A stretch of DNA of 41,558 bases from Caulobacteraceae bacterium (GTDB lineage Bacteria > Pseudomonadota > Alphaproteobacteria > Caulobacterales > Caulobacteraceae): positions 1-41,558 of the forward strand of contig CANJLK010000007.1 in assembly GCA_947475465.1 (NCBI GenBank), written 5' to 3'. Position numbers and translations under genes: made by a program. This document shows positions 32,647 to 40,797 of this stretch, one piece after another. The notes under the pieces were generated by a model. That model searched no databases. It saw only the letters and a program-made list of their open reading frames with translations, and was not told the DNA's origin. Position 1 is the stretch's first letter; every line of letters begins with the position of its first letter.

Positions 32647-32889
32647 ATGTCCGAACCCGCCGACATCGCTGGCCTGACCTTCGAGCAGGCGCTCGCCGAA
32701 CTTGAGCAGATCGTCGCCAGGCTGGAGTCCGGACAGGCGCCGCTGGAGGATTCGATCCGCATGTACGAGCGCGGCGCCGCGCTGAAGGCCCATTGCGAGA
32801 CCCGGCTCGAGGCCGCCCGCCTGCGCGTCGAGAAGATCGTGGTGGGCGCCGGCGGCGCGCCGGGGGTTGAACCCGCCGAGTTCGGCTGA
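32647..32889 (+). CDS. xseB: Exodeoxyribonuclease VII small subunit
   Basis: An 80-residue alpha-helical subunit that binds the coiled-coil stalk of XseA. The family signature [34 protein letters not shown] fills residues 10-44, followed by the helix [14 protein letters not shown]. Several copies associate with each XseA; xseA is not in this window. The stop overlaps the ispA start by one base (TGATG), a very common order with ispA and dxs. Confidence 0.95.
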   Translation: MSEPADIAGLTFEQALAELEQIVARLESGQAPLEDSIRMYERGAALKAHCETRLEAARLRVEKIVVGAGGAPGVEPAEFG

Positions 32890-33788
32890 TGGCGTTCGAG
32901 GTCCCTCGGGAGGATCTGGCCCAGCGCGTCGCCGAGGCCGCTGACCTCGTCACCGTGGCCCTCGATGAACTCCTGCCGCGCGCCAGCGGACCGGAAGCCC
33001 GGCTCACCGAGGCCATGCGCTATGCCGCCCTCGGGCCCGGCAAGCGGCTGCGGACCTTCTTCGCCATCGAGACCGGCCGCATGTTCGGCGCGCCGGAGCG
33101 CTCGGTCCTGCGCGCGGCCTGCGCCCTGGAATGCATCCAGGCCTACAGCCTGATCCACGACGACCTGCCGTGCATGGACGACGACGACATGCGCCGGGGG
33201 CGCCCCACCGTCCACAAGGCCTATGACGAGGCCACCGCCGTCCTCGCCGGCGACGCGCTGCAGACCGCCGCCTTCGAGATCCTGGCCCATCCCGACACCC
33301 ACCCGGAGGGCGGCCTACGGGCCGAGCTGGTGATGAAGCTCGCCCAGGCCTCCGGCGCGCGCGGCATGTGCGGCGGCCAGATGATCGACATCCTGGGGGT
33401 GCGTGACGACCTGGGCGGGGTGGCGCGGATGCAGCGGCTGAAGACCGGCGCCCTGATCGCCTGCGCCTTCGAGATGCCGCTGGTCGTGGCCCGCGCCAAG
33501 GAGGCCGAGCGTCACGCGGTGCTGGGCTTCGCCCACGACCTGGGCCTGGCCTATCAGATCGTCGACGACCTGCTGGACGCCGAGGGCGACGCCCAGGCCA
33601 TGGGCAAGGCGGTCGGCAAGGACGCGGCCATGGGCAAGGCCAACTTCGTCACCCTGCTGGGCGTCGACGCCGCGCGCGAGCGTCTGACCCTGCTTTCCGA
33701 CCAGACCAAGGCCCACCTGGAGCCCTTCGGCGAGGCGGCGGAATTCCTGCGGGCCAGTGTCGATTTCGTGTTAGAGCGCCGAACCTGA
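32889..33788 (+). CDS. ispA: (2E,6E)-farnesyl diphosphate synthase
   Basis: A 299-residue prenyl transferase that adds isopentenyl diphosphate to dimethylallyl and geranyl diphosphate, giving farnesyl diphosphate for ubiquinone, undecaprenol and hopanoid routes. The first aspartate-rich motif is Asp91-Asp92-x4-Asp97 ([15 protein letters not shown], the long bacterial form), the second Asp226-Asp227-x2-Asp230 (YQIVDDLLD), plus GKRLRTFF for diphosphate binding. It follows xseB with a one-base overlap and precedes dxs by 8 bp. Confidence 0.95.
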   Translation: MAFEVPREDLAQRVAEAADLVTVALDELLPRASGPEARLTEAMRYAALGPGKRLRTFFAIETGRMFGAPERSVLRAACALECIQAYSLIHDDLPCMDDDDMRRGRPTVHKAYDEATAVLAGDALQTAAFEILAHPDTHPEGGLRAELVMKLAQASGARGMCGGQMIDILGVRDDLGGVARMQRLKTGALIACAFEMPLVVARAKEAERHAVLGFAHDLGLAYQIVDDLLDAEGDAQAMGKAVGKDAAMGKANFVTLLGVDAARERLTLLSDQTKAHLEPFGEAAEFLRASVDFVLERRT

Positions 33789-33796
33789 TCCCCCGC

Positions 33797-35734
33797 ATGA
33801 CCAGTCCGCTTTCACCCATGCCCTCCACGACGCCGCTCCTCGACACGGTCGCAACGCCCGCCGACACGCGCGGCCTGTCGATCGTCCAGCTTCGCCAGCT
33901 GGCGGACGAGCTTCGCGCCGAGACGATCAATGCGGTGTCCCAGACCGGCGGGCACCTGGGCGCGGGCCTGGGCGTGGTCGAACTCACCGTCGCCCTGCAC
34001 CACGTCTATGAGACGCCGGCCGACATCCTGATCTGGGACGTTGGCCACCAGGCCTATCCGCACAAGATTCTGACCGGGCGGCGCGACCGCATTCGCACCC
34101 TTCGCCAGGGCGGCGGCCTGTCGGGCTTCACCAAGCGGGCCGAGAGCGAATACGACCCCTTCGGCGCGGCCCACGCGGCGACCTCGATCTCGGCGGCGCT
34201 CGGCTTCGCCGCCGCCCGCGACCAGAAGGGCCAGGACAACAAGGTCGTCGCCGTGATCGGCGACGGCTCGATGAGCGCCGGCATGGCCTATGAGGCGATG
34301 AACCAGGCCTGCGAGACCACCCGCCAGCTGACCGTCATCCTCAACGACAACGACATGTCGATCGCTCCGCCGGTGGGCGGGATGAGCGCCTACATGGCCA
34401 GGCTGGTGTCCGGCGGCGGCTACCGCTCGATCCGCAACCTCGGCAAGAAGGTCTCCAAGGCCTTCCCCAAGCCCATGCAGGAAGCCGCCCGCAAGGCCGA
34501 GGAATACGCCCGCGGCATGGTCACCGGCGGCACCTTCTTCGAGGAGCTGGGCTTCTACTACGTGGGCCCCATCGACGGCCACGACATGGACGCCCTGGTC
34601 CACGTGCTGCAGAACGCCCGCGCCATCGACGACAAGCCGGTGCTGGTCCACGTGGTCACTCACAAGGGTAAAGGCTACGCCCCCGCCGAGGCCGCGGCCG
34701 ACAAGCACCACGCGGTGGTCAAGTTCGACGTGGTCACCGGCCAGCAGTCCAAGGCCGCCGCCGTCGCCCCCAGCTACACCCGGGTCTTCGCCCAGGAGCT
34801 GATCAAGCGCGCCGAGATCGATCCGAAGATCGTGGCGATCACCGCGGCCATGCCGTCGGGCACCGGCCTCGACCTGTTCGGCGACCGCTTCCCCGAACGC
34901 ACCTTCGACGTGGGCATCGCCGAGCAGCACGCGGTGACCTTCGCCGCCGGCCTGGCCGCCGACGGCATGAAGCCCTTCGCGGCGATCTATTCCACCTTCC
35001 TGCAGCGCGGCTATGACCAGGTGGTCCACGACGTGGCGATCCAGCGCCTGCCGGTGCGCTTCGCCATGGACCGGGCGGGCCTGGTGGGCGCCGACGGCCC
35101 GACCCACGCCGGCTCCTTCGACATCGGCTTCATGGGCGCACTGCCCGGCATGGTGCTGATGGCCCCGGCCGATGAGGCCGAACTCGCCCACGCCATCGCC
35201 ACCGCCGTCGAGATCGACGACCGCCCTTCGGCCTTCCGCTATCCGCGGGGCGAGGGCACGGGCGCGATCATCCCCGAACTGGCCGCGCCCATGGAGATCG
35301 GCAAGGGCCGCATCGTCCGCGAGGGCGCGGCGGTCGCCATCCTGTCGCTCGGCACCCGCCTGACCGAGAGCCTGAAGGCCGCCGACATGCTGGCCGCGCG
35401 GGGCCTCTCTGCCACCGTCGCCGACGCCCGCTTCGCCAAGCCGCTCGACGTGGACATGATCCTGCGCCTCGCCCGCGACCACGAGGCCCTGATCACCGTG
35501 GAGGAGGGCGCCACCGGCGGCTTTGGCGGCTTCGTGCTCCAGGCGCTGGCCGAACACGGCGCGCTCGACCGCGGCCTGAAGGTCCGCACCCTCGTCCTGC
35601 CCGACATCTTCCAGGACCAGGACAAGCCCGAGGCCATGTACGCCCAGGCCGGCCTCGACGCCGAAGGCATCGTCCGCGGCGCCCTGGCGGCCCTCGGCAT
35701 CAGCAACGCGGCAGCGGCCGGCCGGCGGGCCTGA
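33797..35734 (+). CDS. dxs: 1-Deoxy-D-xylulose-5-phosphate synthase
   Basis: First and rate-limiting enzyme of the methylerythritol phosphate pathway: joins pyruvate and glyceraldehyde 3-phosphate using thiamine diphosphate. The 645-residue protein has the ThDP/Mg motif [16 protein letters not shown] in the first domain, [13 protein letters not shown] near residue 80, the central Glu region [16 protein letters not shown] and the C-terminal transketolase domain. Start uncertain: the ATG at 33797 ([16 protein letters not shown]) or at 33818 (MPSTTPLLD); neither has a clear ribosome site. Its TGA directly abuts the stop of the convergent PIN gene. Confidence 0.96.
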   Translation: MTSPLSPMPSTTPLLDTVATPADTRGLSIVQLRQLADELRAETINAVSQTGGHLGAGLGVVELTVALHHVYETPADILIWDVGHQAYPHKILTGRRDRIRTLRQGGGLSGFTKRAESEYDPFGAAHAATSISAALGFAAARDQKGQDNKVVAVIGDGSMSAGMAYEAMNQACETTRQLTVILNDNDMSIAPPVGGMSAYMARLVSGGGYRSIRNLGKKVSKAFPKPMQEAARKAEEYARGMVTGGTFFEELGFYYVGPIDGHDMDALVHVLQNARAIDDKPVLVHVVTHKGKGYAPAEAAADKHHAVVKFDVVTGQQSKAAAVAPSYTRVFAQELIKRAEIDPKIVAITAAMPSGTGLDLFGDRFPERTFDVGIAEQHAVTFAAGLAADGMKPFAAIYSTFLQRGYDQVVHDVAIQRLPVRFAMDRAGLVGADGPTHAGSFDIGFMGALPGMVLMAPADEAELAHAIATAVEIDDRPSAFRYPRGEGTGAIIPELAAPMEIGKGRIVREGAAVAILSLGTRLTESLKAADMLAARGLSATVADARFAKPLDVDMILRLARDHEALITVEEGATGGFGGFVLQALAEHGALDRGLKVRTLVLPDIFQDQDKPEAMYAQAGLDAEGIVRGALAALGISNAAAAGRRA

Positions 35735-36151
35735 TCAGGCGCCCGGGGGCACGCCAAGCCGGCCCGCTTCACGCGCCAGGACGACATCGAATGTGGCAAG
35801 GGCGGCGCCCAGCCGCTGGGCAATCATCAGGTGGGTTGCGTCGGCCATCCGCAAGGGGTTGTCCAACTGTCGGATCAGCGCGTCCGCGCGCCGAATGTCC
35901 GACGAAAAGACCTCGACCCTGAGTGCATTCAACTCGCTCCACTGATCGAACCGCGCGAGCGCCGCCCGCACCTCGGCCTCCGCCGCGCGGCCGGTTCGTA
36001 GATGAATGGCCAATGCGGACGCGAACTCGGCTGCTGTCAGGTCGCTGATAAGCAGGGGGTCGCGCGTCGACACCACCCCTTGCGCCGCCACGCTGTGCGC
36101 GTCGTCCGCGAACAATGAAACGACGACGCTGGCGTCCAGATAGATCGTCAA
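35735..36151 (-). CDS. vapC: PIN-domain ribonuclease toxin (VapC family)
   Basis: A 138-residue PIN nuclease. Acidic metal ligands by position: Asp6 (IYLDASVVV), Glu42 (LTAAEFASAL), Asp104 (LRMADATHL) and Asp122 (ATFDVVLA), the standard four-residue set. Such toxins cleave tRNA or rRNA when freed from their antitoxin. The ATG overlaps the antitoxin stop by 4 bases (ATGA), which gives coupled translation after the antitoxin. Its stop codon abuts the dxs stop (TGATCA). Confidence 0.92.
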   Translation of the reverse strand: MTIYLDASVVVSLFADDAHSVAAQGVVSTRDPLLISDLTAAEFASALAIHLRTGRAAEAEVRAALARFDQWSELNALRVEVFSSDIRRADALIRQLDNPLRMADATHLMIAQRLGAALATFDVVLAREAGRLGVPPGA

Positions 36152-36405
36152 TAGCCTTCGTCGCGCATCTGACGGATGAGCGTCGCCGAGTCAGGCGCGC
36201 CTGGCTTCAGTTTGATTCTATTGGCATCCAGCCACTTCAGATCAGCCTCGGTCATCGGTCGCGGACCAGGCGTGTTTGCAGAAATGGTCGTGAGCTGAAC
36301 CACGGGGACGCCATGTCGGGTAATCACGATCTCTTCGCCGCCTTCCGCTCGGGCGATCAGCTCGGAAAAATTGTTCTTTGCCTCGACGACGCTGTGCTGG
36401 CTCAT
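36148..36405 (-). CDS. Phd/YefM-family antitoxin
   Basis: An 85-residue antitoxin. The Phd fold is clear: VVEAKNNFSELIARAEGGEEIVITRHGVPVVQL (N-terminal DNA-binding and dimerization part), with a C-terminal tail (about 45-85, EADLKWLDANRIKLKPGAPDSATLIRQMRDEGY) that should wrap around the PIN toxin. Phd-type antitoxins commonly pair with VapC in alphaproteobacteria. The start is the ATG at 36405. A promoter immediately upstream (36412-36441) implies initiation at or next to the ATG. Confidence 0.92.
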   Translation of the reverse strand: MSQHSVVEAKNNFSELIARAEGGEEIVITRHGVPVVQLTTISANTPGPRPMTEADLKWLDANRIKLKPGAPDSATLIRQMRDEGY

Positions 36406-36411
36406 ACGGCA

Positions 36412-36441
36412 AATATAGCCAGCATATGGCCATTTTGTCGA
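36412..36441 (-). promoter_or_regulatory. Toxin-antitoxin promoter, probably leaderless
   Basis: On the minus strand -35 TCGACA (36436-36441), an 18-base spacer and -10 TATATT (36412-36417); six bases later comes the antitoxin ATG. The spacer holds short palindromes ATGGCCAT and CATATG, and AGAGCTCT overlaps the -35, which are plausible operator sites for the antitoxin. The expected start point at the A of the ATG would make a leaderless mRNA, consistent with the missing ribosome site. Confidence 0.6.
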
Positions 36442-36446
36442 GAGCT

Positions 36447-36914
36447 CTAAGGCAACCGGCAGATCGCCATGAAGTCATGGGCCGGGGCGAAGGCGTTGGG
36501 CAGGACGATCCTGCGCAGCTGGAAGGCGATGGTGAGTTCACCCGTATCGGCGAAAGCAGCCAAGACCGGATCGGCGGCGGAAAGCTTCTGTAGGCTGATG
36601 ACTAGGCCATCGGTGCGTTCTTCGTCCGCGTGGCCGGCGCCCAAGTAGCGATTCCAGACCTTCCCGGAATGCAGCTGCACATCGGCGCTGTCGCCGCTGC
36701 GAGCGAAGATCGTAATATCGACCGCGCCAGAATGGGGCCGGCATATCATTTCCAAGGGCAGGATCTGGGTGTCTGGGACACCCAGAAGGAGCCGCGCGTT
36801 TTCGGGCTCGTCGTAAAGCTCCCAGCTCAAGCCTGCGCGCCGCAGGTTCTCCGCCGGCAGGGCGCAACCGGTGAGGGTCGCGGCGATCAGGCAAAGGGCG
36901 GCTGGGCGGCGCAT
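36447..36914 (-). CDS. Putative lipoprotein, unknown function, downstream of flgH
   Basis: A 155-residue protein with a lipoprotein signal (MRRPAALCLIAATLTGC, acylated Cys at 17). The mature region (LSWELYDEPENARLLLGVPDTQILPLEMICRP) is mostly beta and contains two further Cys. No family recognised. It begins 8 bp after the flgH stop, so it is likely the last gene of the flgF-G-A-H transcript and may act at the flagellar base or envelope (inference from position only). Confidence 0.72.
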   Translation of the reverse strand: MRRPAALCLIAATLTGCALPAENLRRAGLSWELYDEPENARLLLGVPDTQILPLEMICRPHSGAVDITIFARSGDSADVQLHSGKVWNRYLGAGHADEERTDGLVISLQKLSAADPVLAAFADTGELTIAFQLRRIVLPNAFAPAHDFMAICRLP

Positions 36915-36922
36915 GGCTGCGT

Positions 36923-37648
36923 CTAGAACGGCGAGAATTTCTCGATCAGCGACTGGCCGGCCGGGGTCTTCTGCACCCGGCTGATGTCGCCACGACCGCC
37001 ATAGCTGATCCGCGCCTCGGCGATCTGGGTATGCTTGATGGTGTTGGCCGAGGTGATGTCCTCCGGCCGCACGATGCCGGCCACGGTCAGCTGGCGCACC
37101 TCGGTGTTGGTCCGCACCTCCTGGGTGCCCTGGATCACCAGGTTGCCGTTGGGCAGGACGGCGGAGACCACGGCTGCGATGGTCAGGCTGATCTTCTCCG
37201 CCCGGTTCACCGCGCCGGCCCCGTCATTGCTGGTCTTGGAGTTGGTCGACACCGCGTTGGCCGGATCGAAGCCGCCCGGCAGAATTTTCCCCAGGCTGGA
37301 TTCCAGGCCCAGCAGGTGCGGCACGCCCGCCGTCATCCCCGAGGTCCGCGAGCTGGACGTCGAATTGGTGGTCTTGGCGTTGTCGTCGATATTGATCTCC
37401 ACCGTCAGGATGTCGCCCACCTTGGCGGCGCGCTGGTCGATGAAGAAGGTCCGGGCGCCGGTGCGCCACAGCGAATTGGCCGTCGCCGGCTGGATCATGT
37501 CGCGGTTGATCACCCGCTGGTCCATGGGGGCGAGCGCGGCCGGATAGCCCACGGGCGCCAGTTCGGGGCCCTTCACGGCCTCCTGGATGGTCGAGCAGGC
37601 GCCCAGCGGAAGGATCGCGGCGGCGAGGATGAGGGGCGTGAGACGCAT
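36923..37648 (-). CDS. flgH: Flagellar L-ring protein FlgH
   Basis: Outer-membrane lipoprotein forming the flagellar L-ring bushing. The 241-residue protein has lipobox LGAC (Cys18), and the conserved SLWRTGARTFFIDQRAAKVGDILTVEI region, then the long beta-rich ring segment NGNLVIQGTQEVRTNTEVRQLTVAGIVRPEDI, ending near QTPAGQSLIEKFSPF-like sequence typical of FlgH C-termini. Start ATG chosen by the signal peptide. It is the fourth flagellar gene of the transcript that begins at flgF. Confidence 0.95.
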   Translation of the reverse strand: MRLTPLILAAAILPLGACSTIQEAVKGPELAPVGYPAALAPMDQRVINRDMIQPATANSLWRTGARTFFIDQRAAKVGDILTVEINIDDNAKTTNSTSSSRTSGMTAGVPHLLGLESSLGKILPGGFDPANAVSTNSKTSNDGAGAVNRAEKISLTIAAVVSAVLPNGNLVIQGTQEVRTNTEVRQLTVAGIVRPEDITSANTIKHTQIAEARISYGGRGDISRVQKTPAGQSLIEKFSPF

Positions 37649-37662
37649 GGGAACTGTCCTTC

Positions 37663-38409
37663 TCAACGGGCGGCGTAGCGGGCGGGGCGGGCGGATTTCA
37701 GCGCATCGGCGGAGGGGCCGACGACGGCCTGGCCAGGGCCGGTGGCCAGGGCCTGGATGACCTTCTTGGACGCTGTGTTCTGGACCGAGACGGTCTCGCC
37801 GACGCCGGCGGCGGTCATCGCCTTGCCCTGCAGGGACAGCGAGATGCCGTCGTCCTCGTAGGTGACGGTCATGATGTCGCCGGCCTTGATTACCTGGGCG
37901 GCGCCGACATCGCGGTTGGAAACCGAGGCGCCGGCCCGCAAGGGGCGCTTGGCCGCCTGGCCGATCACTGCATCGGCGTCGCGGGGCGCGTCGTTCGGGG
38001 CGGCGGCGAGCTTGACCCAGACGAGGTCGGTGGGCTGGACGACCTCGCCGGCCGACAGGCTCCGGGCGTAGGTCAGGACCTCCACATTGCCCGCCTGCAC
38101 GGCGCCGGCGTTGGCGGCGGCGTTCAGCATGGCCCCGCGCACGACGATCTTGTGCAGGCTGTCGGGATTGGCCCACTCGAGGCCCGCGCGCCGCGCCACG
38201 GCCTGCACGGCGGCGGCGTCCAGGACCAGGCTGGCGCCGGTGCGGTTGGCCAGCACGACCCGGCTGGCCGCGCCCGCGCCTTCGAACAGGTCGCCCAGCG
38301 TCACCGTGCCGTCGGCGTCGAAGGTGTCGGCCTTCAGGCTGACCGGCTGGCCGGCCAGGGCGGGCGCCGCGACGCTGAGCGCCACGGCGAGGATCAGAAG
38401 CGCTTTCAT
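37663..38409 (-). CDS. flgA: Flagellar basal body P-ring chaperone FlgA
   Basis: Periplasmic chaperone for P-ring assembly (FlgI). The 248-residue protein has a Sec signal (MKALLILAVALSVAAPALA, cut near residue 19) and a C-terminal SAF domain: VLTYARSLSAGEVVQPTDLVWVKL, RPLRAGASVSNRDVGAAQVIKAGDIMTVTYEDDGISLSLQGKAM, with the tail sequence GETVSVQNTASKKVIQA typical of FlgA. It is placed between flgG and flgH (4 bp and 14 bp gaps), an order also seen in Caulobacter. Confidence 0.93.
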   Translation of the reverse strand: MKALLILAVALSVAAPALAGQPVSLKADTFDADGTVTLGDLFEGAGAASRVVLANRTGASLVLDAAAVQAVARRAGLEWANPDSLHKIVVRGAMLNAAANAGAVQAGNVEVLTYARSLSAGEVVQPTDLVWVKLAAAPNDAPRDADAVIGQAAKRPLRAGASVSNRDVGAAQVIKAGDIMTVTYEDDGISLSLQGKAMTAAGVGETVSVQNTASKKVIQALATGPGQAVVGPSADALKSARPARYAAR

Positions 38410-38413
38410 GAGC

Positions 38414-39202
38414 TTAGCTCTTCACCTGGTTGGCCACGCCCAGCATGGAGTCGGCGGTGGAGATGACCTTGGAATTCATCTCGTAGGCCCGCTGGGCGAC
38501 GATCAGGGCGGTGATCTCGGTGACCGAGTCCACGTTGGAGGCCTCGGTGTAGCCCTGCTCCAGCATCCCGAACCCGGCCGTGCCGGGGGTGCTGGTGGTC
38601 GGCGCGCCCGAGGCGCCGGTTTCCAGGAACAGGTTCGAGCCCTGGGCCGAGAGCCCGGCCTCGTTCATGAAGTTCGCCAGCTCCAGGGTGCCCACGATGC
38701 TGGGGGTCGGGTTGCCGGGCTGGGTGACCTGCACCTGGCCGGACTTGGAGATCGTCACGTTGGTGGCGTCCTGCGGGATCGAGACGGCCGGCTGGATCTG
38801 ATAGCCGTCCTGCGTCACCAGCTGGCCCTGGTCGTTGACGCCCAGGTTGCCGGCCCGGGTGTAGGCCGTCTCGCCGGTGGGCAGCAGGACCTGGAAGTAG
38901 CCCTTGCCGTTGATCGCCAGGTCGTACTGGTTGTCGGTGCGGGTCAGCGACCCCTGGGTGCCGATGCGGTAGACGCTGCCGGCCTTGACGCCCGCGCCCA
39001 CCTGGACGCCGGTCGGCACGATGGTGCCCTGGTCCGACGACTGGGCGCCGGGCTGTTCCAGGGTCTGGTAGAGCAGGTCCTGGAACTCCGCCCGCTGCCG
39101 CTTGAAGGCGACCGTGTTCATGTTGGCGATGTTGTTGGAGATGACTTCGACGTTCAGCTGTTGAGCCGACATCCCGGTCGCGGCGGTGCGGAGGGCGTTC
39201 AT
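38414..39202 (-). CDS. flgG: Flagellar distal rod protein FlgG
   Basis: Main distal rod component crossing the periplasm. The 262-residue protein has the rod N-terminus MNALRTAATGMSAQQLNVEVISNNIANMNTVAFKRQRAEFQDLLYQTLEQPG, including the extra segment FKRQRAEFQDL characteristic of FlgG, and a C-terminal LEQGYTEASNVDSVTEITALIVAQRAYEMNSKVISTADSML. Length matches FlgG. Second gene of the flgF transcript, 13 bp after flgF. Confidence 0.96.
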   Translation of the reverse strand: MNALRTAATGMSAQQLNVEVISNNIANMNTVAFKRQRAEFQDLLYQTLEQPGAQSSDQGTIVPTGVQVGAGVKAGSVYRIGTQGSLTRTDNQYDLAINGKGYFQVLLPTGETAYTRAGNLGVNDQGQLVTQDGYQIQPAVSIPQDATNVTISKSGQVQVTQPGNPTPSIVGTLELANFMNEAGLSAQGSNLFLETGASGAPTTSTPGTAGFGMLEQGYTEASNVDSVTEITALIVAQRAYEMNSKVISTADSMLGVANQVKS

Positions 39203-39215
39203 CGGTCAGGGTTCC

Positions 39216-39953
39216 CTATTGCAGGCGGCCGAGGCGCGCGATCGAGTTGCGCGAGAGCTCGGTCTCGGAGTTCATCATCTGGGTGACTTGTTCGTAGGCC
39301 CGGCTGACCTCGATCATCCGGGTGATCTCGGTGATCGGGGTGACGTTGGAGCCTTCCAGCATCGACTGGCGGACCTTGGCGTCGGTGGCCGCTGTCGGCT
39401 GGGCGTTGGAGGCGTTCTGGTAGAGGTTGCCGCCGACCTTCTCGAGCACCGACAGATTGTCGAACTTGTAGACGCCGATCTTGCCGATCCGCTCGGTCCC
39501 CTGGCTGACCGTGCCGTCCGAGGCGACGGAAACCTCGCCCTTCAGCGGGTCCAGGGTGATCTGGCCCCCGCCGTCGTCGGCCACGGGATCGCCGGCCTGG
39601 GTGACCAGGACGCCGTTGTCGTCCATCCGGAAGTGGCCGTCGCGGGTGAAGCGCTCGCCCGCCTTGGTGGTGACCTTGAAGAAGCCCTGGCCCTCGACGG
39701 CGACGTCGAGCGGCGCATCGGTGCGGTGCAGGGAGCCCTGGCCGAAGTCGCGGGCGACGCCGCCCGGGATCACGAACTTGATCGGCTTGGGGCCGCCGAA
39801 GGTCATGGCCGGGGCGGCTGGATCTTCCTTGGTGATCAGGCTCTCGACCTTGAAACCGTTGGTGTCGGCATTGGCGATGTTGTTGGCGACGATGTCCATT
39901 TCGCGCCGCAGCGTCATCTGACGCGACAGTCCGACGTAGGTGGCGTTATCCAT
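39216..39953 (-). CDS. flgF: Flagellar proximal rod protein FlgF
   Basis: A 245-residue proximal rod protein. The N-terminal helix motif DNATYVGLSRQMTLRREMDIVANNIANADTNGFKVES and the C-terminal ITEITRMIEVSRAYEQVTQMMNSETELSRNSIARL are the rod/hook signatures. The ATG at 39953 gives the family start; an upstream frame to 39992 adds no conserved sequence. First gene of flgF-flgG-flgA-flgH, preceded by a sigma-54 promoter, so it should be a late (hook-basal-body) gene under FlbD/RpoN as in Caulobacter. Confidence 0.95.
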   Translation of the reverse strand: MDNATYVGLSRQMTLRREMDIVANNIANADTNGFKVESLITKEDPAAPAMTFGGPKPIKFVIPGGVARDFGQGSLHRTDAPLDVAVEGQGFFKVTTKAGERFTRDGHFRMDDNGVLVTQAGDPVADDGGGQITLDPLKGEVSVASDGTVSQGTERIGKIGVYKFDNLSVLEKVGGNLYQNASNAQPTAATDAKVRQSMLEGSNVTPITEITRMIEVSRAYEQVTQMMNSETELSRNSIARLGRLQ

Positions 39954-39998
39954 TTTCCGCTGAGCTCTCGTAGACGCGACACTTTCGCCCATTTCGGC

Positions 39999-40014
39999 TG
40001 CAAGCTTCGGGCCA
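39999..40014 (-). promoter_or_regulatory. Sigma-54 promoter of the flgF operon
   Basis: TGGCCCGAAGCTTGCA on the minus strand matches the consensus TGGCACG-N4-TTGCW with one change (A to C). The GG and GC elements have the correct 10-base separation. The start point would fall near 39988, giving a 35-base leader before the flgF ATG. Confidence 0.85.
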
Positions 40015-40059
40015 ACTCAAAAGATCAACGATTTCAGCAAATAAGAAAGTTAACGGGCG

Positions 40060-40081
40060 CCCGGCGGCGGAAAATGCCGGG
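40060..40081. promoter_or_regulatory. Inverted repeat, candidate FlbD (ftr) enhancer
   Basis: CCCGGC and GCCGGG arms around a 10-base centre. It lies about 60 to 80 bases upstream of the sigma-54 -12 element of flgF, and on the minus strand reads CCCGGCATTTTCCGCCG. Position and CGGCA core fit the FlbD-binding ftr elements of Caulobacter as I recall them. FlbD also acts as repressor of some early flagellar promoters, and this site lies between flgF and fliL. Confidence 0.5.
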
Positions 40082-40096
40082 TCGGAAATGGCCGCG

Positions 40097-40124
40097 TTAA
40101 TCTCCGTTAAAAACCTCCTCTTAA
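40097..40124 (+). promoter_or_regulatory. Cluster of TTAA half-sites upstream of fliL, CtrA-like
   Basis: Three TTAA copies at 40097, 40107 and 40121 (the third is TTAAC), separated by 6 and 10 bases. The CtrA consensus is TTAA-N7-TTAAC, so neither spacing is exact. An additional GTTAAC occurs at 40050. The position, 50-75 bases before the fliL GTG in a class II flagellar promoter, is what supports it. Confidence 0.45.
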
Positions 40125-40172
40125 CCAAACCCGCGCGATCAATGGGGCTCAAGGTTTCTAAGGAACGCGCGC

Positions 40173-40769
40173 GTGGCCGAAGACAAGGTCAAGGAGGCCC
40201 CCGAAGGGGAGGCCGCAGAAGGCGAGGAGGGCGAGGGCGGTAAGCCCAAGAAAAAGCTCCCCATGAAGCTGATGCTGATCGCTGGCGCGGCGGCCCTCGT
40301 GATCGTGGGCGGCGGCGGGGCGGCGGCGTTCATCTTCCTCAAGCCCAAGCCCGACGCTGCCCACGCCGGCAAGGAAGCCAAGAAGCCCGAAAAGAAGAAG
40401 GGCAAGAAGGAAGAGGGCAAGAAGGACGACAAGGCCGCGGGCCAGGTCCGCGAGGGCCCCGACGGCGTCCTGTTCTACACCCTGCCCGACGTGGTCGTGA
40501 ACATGCAGACCGCTGACGGCCGGCCGACCTTCCTGAAGCTGAAGCTCACCCTGGAAATGCCCAACCAGGAGGCCGTCGACGCCTTGGAGCCGAACATGCC
40601 CAGGATGCAGGACATGTTCCAGACCTTCCTGCGCGAGCTGCGCCCGGAAGACCTCTCGGGCAGCCAGGGTTCCTACCAGCTGCGCATGGAGATCCTGCGC
40701 CGGGTCAACCTGGTGATCGCGCCATCGAAGGCGAACGCCGTACTGATTGAGGAGATGTTGATCAACTGA
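40173..40769 (+). CDS. fliL: Flagellar basal body-associated protein FliL
   Basis: A 198-residue inner-membrane protein that surrounds the stators. It has a cytoplasmic charged N-terminus (1-30), one transmembrane helix (about 33-56, MLIAGAAALVIVGGGGAAAFIFL), a Lys/Glu-rich linker (about 66-90) and a periplasmic domain from FYTLPDVVVNMQTADGRPTFLKLKLTLEMP onward. The linker is longer and more charged than in most FliL proteins. The start is a GTG with AAGGA eight bases upstream. fliM follows 28 bp later, a Caulobacter-type fliL-fliM pair. Confidence 0.94.
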   Translation: MAEDKVKEAPEGEAAEGEEGEGGKPKKKLPMKLMLIAGAAALVIVGGGGAAAFIFLKPKPDAAHAGKEAKKPEKKKGKKEEGKKDDKAAGQVREGPDGVLFYTLPDVVVNMQTADGRPTFLKLKLTLEMPNQEAVDALEPNMPRMQDMFQTFLRELRPEDLSGSQGSYQLRMEILRRVNLVIAPSKANAVLIEEMLIN

Positions 40770-40797
40770 CCCTAAGGGGTTGGCGGACAGCACGCAC

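Noticed and set aside
33812..35557. A 581-codon frame antisense to dxs
   Set aside because: High-GC shadow frame with a Gly/His/Val-rich composition and no recognisable domain; dxs is certain on the other strand.
35735..36405. Recent horizontal transfer of the toxin-antitoxin pair
   Set aside because: The promoter is AT-richer than its surroundings, but the coding part looks like its neighbours and no integration scar or flanking repeat is visible.
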